Below are positions 54,271 through 63,984 of a stretch of DNA of 64,000 nt, in pieces. Position 1 is the stretch's first letter; every line of letters begins with the position of its first letter. This stretch comes from Winogradskyella marina (GTDB lineage: Bacteria > Bacteroidota > Bacteroidia > Flavobacteriales > Flavobacteriaceae): the NCBI RefSeq assembly GCF_015645385.1, contig NZ_JADOET010000004.1:1-64000 (forward strand), read 5' to 3'. The notes under the pieces are model-generated. The model was not told where the DNA came from, searched no databases, and saw only the letters and a program-made list of their open reading frames with translations. The translations under genes and the position numbers were made by a program.

Positions 54271-54436
54271 TTAATCAGATTCATCAGCTTGATGACTCAT
54301 CTCAAAACCACGATTTAATTTACCATCTCTAACTTCCCAAATTGTTGAGAAATGTGCTAGAACGAGTAGCAACCAAACTAGAATCATTAGCTATATCTGA
54401 ATCGTAAAATCGCTTAATCACCTCTATAGCTGACAT
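54271..54436 (-). pseudogene. NTF2-like (SnoaL) gene with internal deletion
   Basis: On the minus strand ATG at 54436 opens [20 protein letters not shown]. The frame then stops early. In the next frame the C-terminal end HFSTIWEVRDGKLNRGF followed by EMSHQADESD and a stop at 54271 is clear. N- and C-terminal thirds of an NTF2-like protein of about 125 residues are thus joined with about 75 codons missing and the frame shifted. Its start overlaps the stop of lpxD2 (TAATG), so it was once translationally coupled. Confidence 0.75.
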
Positions 54437-55371
54437 TATATATTTTTTAATTTTTGAAGAATTTCAGGAATTTTTTTCACATAAGCAAGGTCCTTAAAAG
54501 ATACTCTTGCTTCTTGTGCCGGAGTACCAAAATATGTTTTACCTTCTTCTGTTGAATTATTTAATCCTGCTTGCGCATAGATTACTGTTCCTTTTGATAT
54601 TTTAATACCACTCTTTATGCCTACTTGTCCCCAAATAGTAACATTATCCTCAACGACAACACAACCAGCAATTCCTGTTTGAGATGCGATTAAACACTTT
54701 TTACCTATGATGGTATCATGCCCAATTTGAATCTGATTATCTAATTTTGAGCCTTCTCCAATAGTTGTATCTCCTGTAACACCTCTATCTATTGTACACA
54801 GCGCACCAATATCTACGTTGTTTTCGATAATAACACGACCACCAGATTTTAACTGATCGTAACCTTCTGGTCTATTTTTGTAATAGAATGCACTAGCACC
54901 TAAAACTGCTCCTGCATGAATCGTAACGTTATCACCAATAATAGCATCGTCATAAATACTCACGTTAGCATGAATAGTACAGTTTTTACCAATGTTTACA
55001 TTATTTCCAATAAAACAGTTGGGTTGAATAATCGTTCCTTCTCCAATTACAGCATCAGTAGCGATAGCACTATTTGAAGCTTTAAAAGGCTTAAAGTGAG
55101 CCGTAATCTTATTAAAATCTCGAAACGGATCATCTGATATTAAAAGTGCTTTGCCTTCTGGACACGGAACATCTTTATTTATTAAAACAATAGTTGCTGC
55201 AGATTCTAATGCTGTATCATAATATTTAGGATGATCTACAAATACAACATCGCCAGGTTCTACGACATGAATTTCATTTATGCCTAAAACTTCAAAATCT
55301 TCTGAACCTCTAAATTCACAATCAATTAAAGTTGCAATTTGTTTTAAAGTATGTGGTTTTGGAAATTTCAT
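54436..55371 (-). CDS. LpxD-like acyltransferase (second of three)
   Basis: 311 residues: N-terminal LpxD domain ([21 protein letters not shown]), then a hexapeptide left-handed helix (about 100-270) with [17 protein letters not shown], in which the active-site His is in IGH rather than the usual AHN of LpxD. The C-terminus ends in a short helix. It may acylate another UDP-sugar or serve as a second LpxD. It lies in the lipid A cluster downstream of efp, 68 bp on, and is coupled (TAATG) to the NTF2-like remnant. Confidence 0.82.
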   Translation of the reverse strand: MKFPKPHTLKQIATLIDCEFRGSEDFEVLGINEIHVVEPGDVVFVDHPKYYDTALESAATIVLINKDVPCPEGKALLISDDPFRDFNKITAHFKPFKASNSAIATDAVIGEGTIIQPNCFIGNNVNIGKNCTIHANVSIYDDAIIGDNVTIHAGAVLGASAFYYKNRPEGYDQLKSGGRVIIENNVDIGALCTIDRGVTGDTTIGEGSKLDNQIQIGHDTIIGKKCLIASQTGIAGCVVVEDNVTIWGQVGIKSGIKISKGTVIYAQAGLNNSTEEGKTYFGTPAQEARVSFKDLAYVKKIPEILQKLKNI

Positions 55372-55439
55372 CTCTCAGTTTACAATGCTCAGTTATTGTT
55401 TACAGCCTGCCTCATTAGGACTGTGATTACCAACTGAGA

Positions 55440-56006
55440 TTATTCTTTAATTCGTTCTTTGTACGTTCCTTTTTCTGTTTCAACTTTAATCTTATCACCT
55501 TCATTGATAAATAAAGGTACATTAACTTCTGCACCAGATTCAACAGTTGCTGGTTTGGTTGCATTTGTTGCTGTATTTCCCTTAACGCCAGGTTCTGTAG
55601 CTGTCACTTCTAAGATAACAGAAGCTGGTAAATCTACAGACAACGGCATATTATCTTCGGTATTAATTTGAATTGTAACGACTTCCCCTTCTTTCATTAG
55701 ATCTGTTCTATCGATCGCAGATTCTAATAATCGGATTTGTCTATAATCAGATTCATTCATAAAGTGGTAAAATTCACCATCATTATATAAATACTGAAAT
55801 TTATGTGTTTCTACACGTACATCTTCGATTTTATGACCTGCAGAGAACGTATTATCTAAAACCTTACCTGTAGTCACACTTTTCATTTTAGTTCTTACAA
55901 AAGCTGGTCCTTTTCCTGGTTTTACGTGTAAAAATTCGACAATTTTATAAATATCATTGTTATATCTGATGCATAATCCGTTTCGAATATCTGAAGTACT
56001 TGCCAT
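55440..56006 (-). CDS. efp: Translation elongation factor P
   Basis: 188 residues with three beta-barrel domains. KPGKGPAFVRTKMKSV has Lys32 at the tip of domain I, the residue that is modified or used bare to stabilise the P-site tRNA at polyproline stalls. The middle domain has RQIRLLESAIDRTDLMKEGE, and the end is VETEKGTYKERIKE. In this cluster it lies between lpxA and lpxD2, an order often conserved in Bacteroidetes. Confidence 0.94.
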   Translation of the reverse strand: MASTSDIRNGLCIRYNNDIYKIVEFLHVKPGKGPAFVRTKMKSVTTGKVLDNTFSAGHKIEDVRVETHKFQYLYNDGEFYHFMNESDYRQIRLLESAIDRTDLMKEGEVVTIQINTEDNMPLSVDLPASVILEVTATEPGVKGNTATNATKPATVESGAEVNVPLFINEGDKIKVETEKGTYKERIKE

Positions 56007-56118
56007 AATTTTAATTTATTGTTTTTTATTAAATTGTTTGTTGTTGCGTTGTTTTCCTAATCCTATTTGCTTAATCAGAAAACCTTTTATTCTTCTTTAG
56101 TCTATAAAATACTAAGAA

Positions 56119-56904
56119 TTAATTCGATTTAAAATAACCTTTCATTATTCCACGATGCGAATTTTTAATGAATTGAAGAATTTCATCACGTTCTGGAGTG
56201 GCTTCCATTTCTGCTTCTATTAAATCTGCAGCCTGAGTGTTATTGTAATTCTTTTGGTATAATATTCTATATATATTCTGAATTTCTCTAATTTTTTCAG
56301 ACGAATATCCTCGTCGTCTTAAACCTACAGAATTTATTCCTACATAAGATAATGGTTCACGAGCTGCTTTTACAAAAGGCGGAACATCTTTACGCACTAA
56401 AGATCCTCCGGTTACAAAAGCATGATTTCCTATAGAACAAAACTGGTGAACTGCTGTCATTCCGGCTAAAACCACATAATCGCCAACACTAATATGTCCC
56501 GCTAACGTGCTATTGTTTGAAAAGATACAGTTATTACCAACAATACAATCGTGTGCGATGTGGCAATATGCCATAATAAGACAATTGTCGCCAATTACAG
56601 TCTTCATTTTATCTGTGGTCCCTCTATTAATGGTTACGCACTCTCTAATTGTAACGTTATCACCAATTTCTACAGTTGTGTCTTCGTCGTTATATTTTAA
56701 ATCTTGTGGTACTGCCGAAATAACAGCGCCAGGAAAGATGTTACAGTTTTTACCGATACGAGCACCTTCCATAATCGTTACATTACTTCCTATCCAGGTA
56801 CCTTCTCCAATTTTCACATTATTATGAATGGTTGTAAAAGGTTCTATAACAACATTCTTTGCAATTTTTGCACCAGGATGCACATAAGCTAACGGTTGGT
56901 TCAT
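56119..56904 (-). CDS. lpxA: UDP-N-acetylglucosamine O-acyltransferase
   Basis: 261 residues, left-handed beta-helix (about 1-190) and helical C-terminal domain (VGLRRRGYSSEKIREIQNIYRILY). Catalytic His in MAYCHIAHDCIVGNN, and HQFCSIGNHAFVTGGSLVRKDVPPFVKA is the acyl-binding part. Catalyses the first step of lipid A synthesis. It lies between lpxC-fabZ and efp. Confidence 0.95.
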   Translation of the reverse strand: MNQPLAYVHPGAKIAKNVVIEPFTTIHNNVKIGEGTWIGSNVTIMEGARIGKNCNIFPGAVISAVPQDLKYNDEDTTVEIGDNVTIRECVTINRGTTDKMKTVIGDNCLIMAYCHIAHDCIVGNNCIFSNNSTLAGHISVGDYVVLAGMTAVHQFCSIGNHAFVTGGSLVRKDVPPFVKAAREPLSYVGINSVGLRRRGYSSEKIREIQNIYRILYQKNYNNTQAADLIEAEMEATPERDEILQFIKNSHRGIMKGYFKSN

Positions 56905-56989
56905 TTTAATATATGTTTTGTAGTTGACGTGTTTGCTGCTGATTTGCTCGACTTAACGACTAAACAGCTTAACAGTAATTCAACGTATT

Positions 56990-58396
56990 TTATTTAACTT
57001 TTGATATTTGTGCCATTAATTCGGCTTCTGCACACAATTTACCGTTAGTATAAGCATAACCTTGCATATGGCAAATACCTCTTCTAATCGGTGTAATTAA
57101 CGAACACTTAAATATTAAGGTATCGCCAGGAACTACTTTTTGTTTGAACTTTACATTATCCATTTTCATAAAAAATGTCAAGTAATTCTCTGGATCTGGC
57201 ACAGTGCTTAATACTAAAATACCACCTGTTTGCGCCATGGCTTCCACAATTAAAACACCTGGCATTACTGGTGCACCTGGAAAATGACCTTTAAAGAATT
57301 CCTCGTTCATGGTCACGTTTTTCATACCAATGACGTGATTGTCAGTTAACTCATAAACCTTATCTAACAGTAAGAAAGGTTGTCTGTGTGGCAACATATC
57401 CATAATTTGATTCACATCCATTAAAGGTTCTGAATTCAAATCGATTTGAGGAACGTTATTTCGTCTTTCGTTTTTAATTAATTTAGACATTTTTTTAGCA
57501 AACTGAGTGTTTACAAAATGTCCTGGTTTATTAGCTATAACTTTACCTCTAATACGAGTTCCGATTAAAGCTAAATCACCTAACACATCTAATAATTTGT
57601 GACGTGCAGCTTCATTTGGATGGTGCAATGTTAGGTTGTCTAAAATACCGTTTGGCTTAACCGCAATATTATCTTTATTAAACGCAATTCTCAATTTCTC
57701 CATGGTTTCTGTAGACAATTCTTTATCGACATACACAATGGCATTATTTAAATCACCTCCTTTAATTAAACCATGCTCTAATAGCATTTCAATCTCGTGT
57801 AAGAAACTAAATGTTCTGGCATCTGCAATTTCAGTTTTAAAATCTGACACCTTATTAAGAGTTGCGTTTTGAGTGCCTAAAACTTTAGTCCCAAAATCTA
57901 CCATGGTTGTAATTTGATAGGTATTTGCAGGCATTAGAATAATTTCGCTCCCAGACTCTTCATCTGTGTAAGACACAACTTGCGTAATTTCATATTCTTC
58001 ACGAAACGCATTTTGCTCAACAACACCTGCTTTTTCTATAGCTTCTACGAAGAATTTAGACGACCCATCCATAATTGGTGGCTCAGAAGAATTGAGTTCT
58101 ATAAGTGCGTTATCTATATCTAAACCAACTAAAGCGGCTAATACATGCTCACACGTTTGAATAGTGACTCCGTTTTTCTCTAAACAAGTACCACGTTGCG
58201 TACTTGTAACATAATTAGCGTCTGCCTCTATTTTTGGCGACCCTTCTAAATCTGTTCGTTGAAATACAAATCCAGTATTTTCCGCACCAGGTTTAAATAC
58301 TAATTTTACATTTTCACCAGTATGAAGTCCTACACCTGTAAGTGTAACTTCTTTTTCAATGGTTTTTTGTTTCGTTTCCGTTTTAATTATGGCCAT
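56990..58396 (-). CDS. lpxC: LpxC-FabZ fusion: deacetylase / 3-hydroxyacyl-ACP dehydratase
   Basis: 468 residues. LpxC (about 1-315): zinc ligands H84 in CEHVLAAL and H266/D270 in [10 protein letters not shown]. FabZ (about 325-468): [13 protein letters not shown], and catalytic His371 and Glu385 in [20 protein letters not shown]. Such a fusion is characteristic of Bacteroidetes. It commits UDP-GlcN to lipid A and dehydrates 3-hydroxyacyl-ACP, coupling membrane lipid and lipid A supply. It overlaps lpxD upstream by 14 bp. Confidence 0.95.
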   Translation of the reverse strand: MAIIKTETKQKTIEKEVTLTGVGLHTGENVKLVFKPGAENTGFVFQRTDLEGSPKIEADANYVTSTQRGTCLEKNGVTIQTCEHVLAALVGLDIDNALIELNSSEPPIMDGSSKFFVEAIEKAGVVEQNAFREEYEITQVVSYTDEESGSEIILMPANTYQITTMVDFGTKVLGTQNATLNKVSDFKTEIADARTFSFLHEIEMLLEHGLIKGGDLNNAIVYVDKELSTETMEKLRIAFNKDNIAVKPNGILDNLTLHHPNEAARHKLLDVLGDLALIGTRIRGKVIANKPGHFVNTQFAKKMSKLIKNERRNNVPQIDLNSEPLMDVNQIMDMLPHRQPFLLLDKVYELTDNHVIGMKNVTMNEEFFKGHFPGAPVMPGVLIVEAMAQTGGILVLSTVPDPENYLTFFMKMDNVKFKQKVVPGDTLIFKCSLITPIRRGICHMQGYAYTNGKLCAEAELMAQISKVK

Positions 58397-59411
58397 CTAC
58401 TTTTTTTTCTAATTCGTTAATAGTTTTTGCGAGCTTAGGTAAATTTTTAAAATACACATAAGATTTATTCCAATCAGCATACCCAAAAGAAGGTGAGCCT
58501 TGTAAAACTTCATTATCTTTTACATTTCTCCCAATTCCGGATTGTGCTTGTACTTTTACATTGTTTCCAATAACTAAATGACCAGCAATACCAACTTGGC
58601 CTCCAATTTGGCAATGCTCTCCAATTTTTGTAGAACCGGCAACACCAGACTGCGCTGCAATCACAGTATTTTTACCAATTTCTACATTATGAGCAATTTG
58701 AATTTGATTATCTAGTTTTACACCATGTCTTAAAATGGTTGAGCCCATTGTTGCGCGATCTATAGTTGTACCTGCTCCAATATCTACTTCGTCTTCTAAA
58801 ATGACATTTCCAATTTGTGGAATTTTAGAATAACCACCATCTTTATTAGGTGCAAATCCAAACCCATCGGCTCCAACAATAACACCAGAGTTTATAACAC
58901 AGTTTTTACCAATTATACAATCTGAATAGACTTTTCCACCAGAAAAAATTACTGTATTATCGCCTAACTGAACATTATCGCCAATATAAACGTTTGGATA
59001 AATTTTTACATTATTACCAATTTCGACATTATTACCAATATATGCAAATGCGCCTATATAGATATTATCTCCAATCTTAGCCGATTCTGAAACAAAGCTA
59101 GGTTGCTCTACACCTAGTTTATTCATCTTAATTTGCTTATAATATTCTAACAATTTTGAAAATCCTTCATAAGCATCGTCAACTTTGATAAGTGTTGTCT
59201 CTATTGGTTTTTCTGGCGTAAAATCTTCGTTTACAATTGTTATAGATGCTTTAGTTGAATAGATATAAGGTGTATACTTTGAATTGGATAAGAATGTTAA
59301 CGTTCCTTGTGTACCTTCTTCTATTTTTGAAAGTTTAGTAACTTCAATATTTGGGTCACCAACTACTGTTCCTTCTAGAATGTCTGCTATTTGTTCTGCT
59401 GTAAATTTCAT
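58383..59411 (-). CDS. lpxD: UDP-3-O-(3-hydroxymyristoyl)glucosamine N-acyltransferase
   Basis: 342 residues, canonical LpxD: N-terminal domain [20 protein letters not shown], then a hexapeptide helix with the catalytic His in [18 protein letters not shown] and [10 protein letters not shown] for substrate binding. C-terminal helix [24 protein letters not shown]. Its end overlaps lpxC-fabZ by 14 bp, so the two are translated together. This is the reference copy for the two relatives at 16889 and 54436. Confidence 0.95.
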   Translation of the reverse strand: MKFTAEQIADILEGTVVGDPNIEVTKLSKIEEGTQGTLTFLSNSKYTPYIYSTKASITIVNEDFTPEKPIETTLIKVDDAYEGFSKLLEYYKQIKMNKLGVEQPSFVSESAKIGDNIYIGAFAYIGNNVEIGNNVKIYPNVYIGDNVQLGDNTVIFSGGKVYSDCIIGKNCVINSGVIVGADGFGFAPNKDGGYSKIPQIGNVILEDEVDIGAGTTIDRATMGSTILRHGVKLDNQIQIAHNVEIGKNTVIAAQSGVAGSTKIGEHCQIGGQVGIAGHLVIGNNVKVQAQSGIGRNVKDNEVLQGSPSFGYADWNKSYVYFKNLPKLAKTINELEKKVDGHN

Positions 59412-59568
59412 GTGTTTATCTATTGTTCTTCAACGGTAACACTTCGACTGTGCTTAATACAGACATGAAACATTCCAAATAACCATCCTTTTTATATTTT
59501 TTATAGAGATGTTTCAACAAATTGATTTTAAAGTCTCGATTACGTTTCGCAAAAATAGAAAAAAAGGA

Positions 59569-60813
59569 TTACATTTTCTTTTTAGGATAGCACATATAAT
59601 ATTTAGTTATAGGTTTACTTAGTGCTTTAAGGTTTAATTGATCTGATGCTTTAACGATATCTTTAATTTTTCCTGACTTAAATAAAACGTTGATCTTTTG
59701 ATGTTTATTCTGATAGGCTTGATTAATTAACTCACCTTGAAACACAAAATAATCAGCTTCATGTTGAGAGATATTATATTTTTTAATTAATGCTTTTGAA
59801 TGTGTGATTAGTTCAGAAGACTTAATAGGTTTATTCTTTAACTTCACCTTTAATAAGTTTCTTTCAAGAATCATTTGACATAGATTTCGCAATACAAAAT
59901 CATCGTGATTTTGCCAATCTTTTAAAGCTGCGACAATATCATAATCATCTAATTTTGAAAAAACGGCTAAAGTTTCAATATTAAAATTATCGGCATTTAT
60001 TTCAGAAAACAAAAAGTAAAACAAAGCATCGCTACAATTTAGCTTTACACCTTGTTGCACTAATTCTTTGGCCCTTTTTAAAGTTCCAACTAACAATTGT
60101 TCTGCAACAACACCCGTTTTATGCATATAAACTTGCCAATACATAAAACGTCTTGCTATTAAAAATTTCTCTACGCTCAAAATACCTTTTTCTTCAACCA
60201 CTAACTGGTCGTCAACAACATTAAGCATAGTAATTAGTCGCTCACTATTTATATTTCCTTCAGCAACTCCTGTATAAAAGCTATCGCGTTTTAAATAATC
60301 GGCTCTATCCATGTCTAATTGGCTAGAAATAAGCTCGCACATAAATTGACGTGGATATTCTTTCTTAAAAATAGAAATGGCTAACGTTAAACTTCCGTTA
60401 AACTCTATATTGAGTTCTTCCATAAATCGCAGCGAAATTTCCTCGTGAGAAACGTTATTTACAATACTGTGCTCCATGGCATGTGAAAAAGGACCATGGC
60501 CAATATCGTGTAAAAGTATTGCGATTAACAAGCCATTTTCTTCCTTATCAGATATTGCAACTCCTTTAAAACGAAGTACATTGATAGATTTTTGCATTAA
60601 ATGCATACAACCTAATGCATGATGAAAACGTGTATGATGTGCGCCTGGATAAACCAAATACGACAATCCCATTTGACTAATACGTCGTAATCTCTGAAAG
60701 TACTTGTGTTGGATTATATCGAAAATTAACGAATTTGGAATCGTAATAAATCCGTAAATTGGATCGTTAAATATTTTAAGCTTATTTTTTGTAGGCAAAA
60801 TTATAGAATTCAA
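59569..60813 (-). CDS. HD-domain phosphohydrolase (dGTPase-like)
   Basis: 414 residues. The HD domain in the first half has YLVYPGAHHTRFHHALGCMHLM and the metal-binding HD pair in ILLHDIGHGPFSHAMEH, with the third Asp in SSQLDMDRADYL. Such proteins hydrolyse nucleotides, often dNTP or (p)ppGpp-like. Divergent from porX, with only 26 bp between the two start codons, so both promoters must lie within the opposite gene's 5' region or overlap. Confidence 0.85.
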   Translation of the reverse strand: MNSIILPTKNKLKIFNDPIYGFITIPNSLIFDIIQHKYFQRLRRISQMGLSYLVYPGAHHTRFHHALGCMHLMQKSINVLRFKGVAISDKEENGLLIAILLHDIGHGPFSHAMEHSIVNNVSHEEISLRFMEELNIEFNGSLTLAISIFKKEYPRQFMCELISSQLDMDRADYLKRDSFYTGVAEGNINSERLITMLNVVDDQLVVEEKGILSVEKFLIARRFMYWQVYMHKTGVVAEQLLVGTLKRAKELVQQGVKLNCSDALFYFLFSEINADNFNIETLAVFSKLDDYDIVAALKDWQNHDDFVLRNLCQMILERNLLKVKLKNKPIKSSELITHSKALIKKYNISQHEADYFVFQGELINQAYQNKHQKINVLFKSGKIKDIVKASDQLNLKALSKPITKYYMCYPKKKM

Positions 60814-60839
60814 AAATTAATAAACAAATATACCATAAC

Positions 60840-62387
60840 ATGATAAATATTCTCTGGGTTGACGATGAAATCGATTTACTAAAACCACATATTATGTTTT
60901 TAGAGCAAAAAGGGTATCAGGTTACAAAATGCCAAAGCGGTACTGAAGCTTTAGAAGTTATTACGGACACTAATTTTGATATTGTCTTTTTAGATGAAAA
61001 TATGCCAGGATTAACTGGTCTAGAAACTTTGAACGAAATTAAAGAACGTCGTGCCAATTTGCCCATTGTAATGATTACCAAAAGTGAAGAGGAATATATA
61101 ATGGAAGAAGCCATTGGTAATAAAATTGCCGATTATTTAATAAAACCTGTAAATCCGAATCAGATTTTATTGAGTTTAAAAAAGAATTTAGATCATTCGC
61201 GATTGGTATCTGAGAAAACAACATCTAATTACCAGCAAGAATTTAGAAAGATTGCGATGGATTTATCTATGGTAAACTCTTATGAAGAATGGGTTGAGTT
61301 ATATCAGAAATTAATTTATTGGGAATTACAACTTGAAGGTATTGAAGATGTTGGAATGACTGATATTTTAGAGTCGCAAAAAACAGAAGCCAATATGCAG
61401 TTCGGTAAATTTATTGAGAAAAATTACGAGGATTGGTTTCAACCTAAAACCGATGCTCCTGTTATGTCTCATACCTTATTTAAGGACAAAGTAGTACCAG
61501 AGCTAAGCGACAAACAGCCCACAGTTTTAGTGGTTATAGATAATTTACGATATGATCAATGGAAAGCTTTTGAGCCAATAGTTAATAATTACTATAAGAA
61601 AGCGTCTGAATTGGCATTTTACAGTATTCTACCAACGGCAACACAATATGCACGTAATGCTATCTTCTCTGGATTAATGCCTGCTGATATGGAAAGTTTA
61701 TTTCCGCAATACTGGAAAAACGATACAGATGAAGGTGGTAAAAATATGCACGAAGGTGATTTTTTAAAGGAACAGCTAAAACGATTAGGCTTAGGACACA
61801 TTACACACGAATACCATAAAATCACCAATCTTAAGGCTGGAAAAAAATTAGTCGAAAACTTTAAGTCCCTAAAAAACAATGACCTTAATGTTATTGTATA
61901 TAATTTCGTTGATATGCTATCGCACTCAAAAACCGAAATGGAAGTGGTTAAAGAGTTAGCATCTAATGATAAAGCTTACCGTTCACTAACTGTGAGTTGG
62001 TTTAAGAATTCGCCTTTATTAGAAATGATTCAACTGTCGCAACAACTAGGCTTTAAACTTATATTAACGACAGATCATGGTACTATAAACGTTAAAGCAC
62101 CAACAAAAGTGATTGGCGATAGAGATACAAGTTTAAACCTGCGTTACAAAACAGGTCGTAGTTTAACATATGAAAACAAAGATGTATTAGCCGTTAAGAA
62201 TCCGAAATCTATTCATTTACCATCGTTAACAATGAGTAGCTCTTTTATTTTTGCAAAAGGTGATTTGTTTTTAGCCTATCCAAATAATTTTAATCATTAT
62301 GTAAGCTATTACAGAAACACCTATCAACATGGAGGTGTTTCGTTAGAAGAAATGATTATTCCGTTTGTAGTGATGGATCCTAAATAA
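60840..62387 (+). CDS. porX: PorX: response regulator with PglZ domain
   Basis: 515 residues. The receiver domain (1-120) has acidic residues D8/D9, the phosphorylation site D52 (DIVFLDENMPG) and KP at the end (YLIKPVNP). A long helical linker follows, then the PglZ/alkaline phosphatase-like domain (about 215-515) with metal motifs VVIDNLRYDQW and TTDHGTIN. In Porphyromonas and flavobacteria PorX with PorY controls T9SS genes, and its PglZ part acts on cyclic or oligonucleotides. The large protein at 7945 carries a T9SS tail, in keeping. Confidence 0.93.
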   Translation: MINILWVDDEIDLLKPHIMFLEQKGYQVTKCQSGTEALEVITDTNFDIVFLDENMPGLTGLETLNEIKERRANLPIVMITKSEEEYIMEEAIGNKIADYLIKPVNPNQILLSLKKNLDHSRLVSEKTTSNYQQEFRKIAMDLSMVNSYEEWVELYQKLIYWELQLEGIEDVGMTDILESQKTEANMQFGKFIEKNYEDWFQPKTDAPVMSHTLFKDKVVPELSDKQPTVLVVIDNLRYDQWKAFEPIVNNYYKKASELAFYSILPTATQYARNAIFSGLMPADMESLFPQYWKNDTDEGGKNMHEGDFLKEQLKRLGLGHITHEYHKITNLKAGKKLVENFKSLKNNDLNVIVYNFVDMLSHSKTEMEVVKELASNDKAYRSLTVSWFKNSPLLEMIQLSQQLGFKLILTTDHGTINVKAPTKVIGDRDTSLNLRYKTGRSLTYENKDVLAVKNPKSIHLPSLTMSSSFIFAKGDLFLAYPNNFNHYVSYYRNTYQHGGVSLEEMIIPFVVMDPK

Positions 62388-62417
62388 CTGATCTTTATTA
62401 ACACATTGGAAACAATA

Positions 62418-62451
62418 AATGATGCAGAATTTAATTTTGCATCATTTTTTT
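62418..62451 (+). terminator. Intrinsic terminator of porX
   Basis: AATGATGCA/TGCATCATT stem (62418-62426 with 62438-62446) followed by T7. Confidence 0.85.
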
Positions 62452-62610
62452 ATAAACCAAATGTAACAAGCAAAACACTATTGACTTCTTATTGAGACTA
62501 TTGTCAATAAAATCCTTTAAACGCACAAAAACCCGACGAAATGCACATTTTCTTAGGTTATCTCAAATAATATTCCTACTATTGTAACCTAAATCTGTTT
62601 ATTTTATAAA

Positions 62611-63069
62611 TTGAAAACAATTGAAATTACATACCATTTAGATGATATAGACACTGTTGCGGCTCAGGTTTTAGAGCATTTAAACACCAAAATAGTGCTA
62701 TTTAATGGACAAATGGGAGCCGGAAAAACAACATTTATAAGTGCTCTTTTAAAAGCAATGCAAAGTAACGATGTTGCTACCAGTCCAACATTTTCAATTG
62801 TGAATGAATATAGTCTACCTAATGATAAAGTCTATCATTTTGACTTTTATAGGGTGGAATCTATTGATGAAGCTTATAATTTTGGAATAGAAGATTATTT
62901 AAACAGTAAACATTGGTTATTTATGGAGTGGGCAGAACGTATTGAAGAACTTTTACCCACTAATTCACAAACCATCACTATTACTGACTTACGAGACAAT
63001 AAGAGATCCCTCAAACTAACTATAAACACAAACAATTTAACCGAAAATTCAGCTATGATATTACAGTAG
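62611..63069 (+). CDS. tsaE: tRNA t6A threonylcarbamoyltransferase ATPase component
   Basis: 152 residues from a TTG start at 62611. P-loop in FNGQMGAGKTTFISALL at about 31-48, switch-like SPTFSIVNEYSL with the conserved Thr/Ser, FDFYRVESIDEAYNFGIEDYL, and LFMEWAERIEELLP, all TsaE hallmarks. Works with TsaB and TsaD to make the t6A37 modification of ANN-decoding tRNAs. Lies between porX and the 48-residue peptide gene. Confidence 0.92.
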   Translation: MKTIEITYHLDDIDTVAAQVLEHLNTKIVLFNGQMGAGKTTFISALLKAMQSNDVATSPTFSIVNEYSLPNDKVYHFDFYRVESIDEAYNFGIEDYLNSKHWLFMEWAERIEELLPTNSQTITITDLRDNKRSLKLTINTNNLTENSAMILQ

Positions 63070-63114
63070 TTTTAAATAAAACTATATTATTTTTCCTACA
63101 AGATTGGACTAGTG

Positions 63115-63131
63115 TTACGGAAAAACCGTAA
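63115..63131. promoter_or_regulatory. Palindromic operator-like site TTACGG-N5-CCGTAA
   Basis: A 17-bp perfect dyad, 39 bp before the -33 box of the promoter at 63170-63201. The loop is AAAAA. It could be a regulator binding site; none is assigned. Confidence 0.45.
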
Positions 63132-63169
63132 TTACAATTTCATATTTTTTGGATTTTAACAATTTCTGA

Positions 63170-63201
63170 TTTGTAAGGGTTTAGCTATGCCCCTACATTT
63201 G
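63170..63201 (+). promoter_or_regulatory. Perfect Bacteroidetes promoter for the 48-residue peptide
   Basis: TTTG at 63170-63173, 20 nt, TACATTTG at 63194-63201, both exact. It lies 31 bp before the ATG at 63233. Confidence 0.7.
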
Positions 63202-63232
63202 AAGTAATTAATTAATTAAATCCCTTTATATT

Positions 63233-63379
63233 ATGAAAACAAAAAAAAATTTAGTCCTTGCAATCGCAATCTTCGGTGGAGTTTTATTTACTGTACAAGC
63301 AACTAATCTAATTGACTTAGATGGACAGACAACAACAGAAATTGAAAAGAAGAAAAGAAAGCTTATCAAATGGGGATAG
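63233..63379 (+). CDS. 48-residue secreted peptide
   Basis: ATG at 63233, TAG at 63377-63379. Signal MKTKKNLVLAIAIFGGVLF with likely cleavage near VQA-T (residue 23), leaving a mature peptide of about 25 residues with a strongly basic end (EIEKKKRKLIKWG). It sits behind an exact promoter and a palindrome. Its last 59 bp overlap the next gene in another frame. Function unknown; possible secreted signal or antimicrobial-type peptide by composition only. Confidence 0.65.
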   Translation: MKTKKNLVLAIAIFGGVLFTVQATNLIDLDGQTTTEIEKKKRKLIKWG

Positions 63380-63875
63380 TAGTAAACTAAGTAGAAGTGT
63401 CGTTGTAGGAACATTTATTGCTACAATTATAGCCTCTACTCCTCTTTTATATTCTTTACATGAAAGTGTTCCGACTGATGCAGTTTGGGACACTTTCTTG
63501 TTTACCTATAAGAGTGGAGTTTGGGAAGATGCTCAATATGCTATGTGGGTTTATACGAGTAAAATTATTCCCCTTATATTAATGATTATTTGGTTTTTTA
63601 CGTGCCGCCATTGGTGGTATCATGCCATATTAGTACCTATTGTCATGTTTGCATTTCAAGCGGTTATAAGCTGGAATGGTGAAGCTGGAAATATTGATGA
63701 AGGCACATTTGTAGTGTTACTTCCTGTTTTAGTAATTGTAGTTCCTTCAATATATCTTATCAGAGCTAAAATGTTTAACAAGATTAACAATGCAAACAAA
63801 ACCTTAGAAGAACTCGAAGAAGAATTTATGATTAAACCAAAAGGTGTTTGGGGAAAAATTAAACAGTATTTTTAG
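63321..63875 (+). CDS. Membrane protein overlapping the peptide gene
   Basis: 184 residues from ATG at 63321, which lies inside the peptide gene (different frame, 59-bp overlap). There is no later ATG before the first membrane segment. The N-terminus is charged (MDRQQQKLKRRKESL). Four membrane helices: about 28-48, 79-98, 100-115 and 130-150. The C-terminus is soluble and acidic (KTLEELEEEFMIKPKG). No family assigned; co-transcription with the peptide is likely. Confidence 0.7.
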   Translation: MDRQQQKLKRRKESLSNGDSSKLSRSVVVGTFIATIIASTPLLYSLHESVPTDAVWDTFLFTYKSGVWEDAQYAMWVYTSKIIPLILMIIWFFTCRHWWYHAILVPIVMFAFQAVISWNGEAGNIDEGTFVVLLPVLVIVVPSIYLIRAKMFNKINNANKTLEELEEEFMIKPKGVWGKIKQYF

Positions 63876-63984
63876 AGTTAGAATTCATTTTCAAAAAATA
63901 TTCTTAATTTAAGTTGTTTTATTACTGCCCTTTGTTTTGCGTATTTCGTTATATTGCAAAGACAATACTAAAGCATTCGACTTA

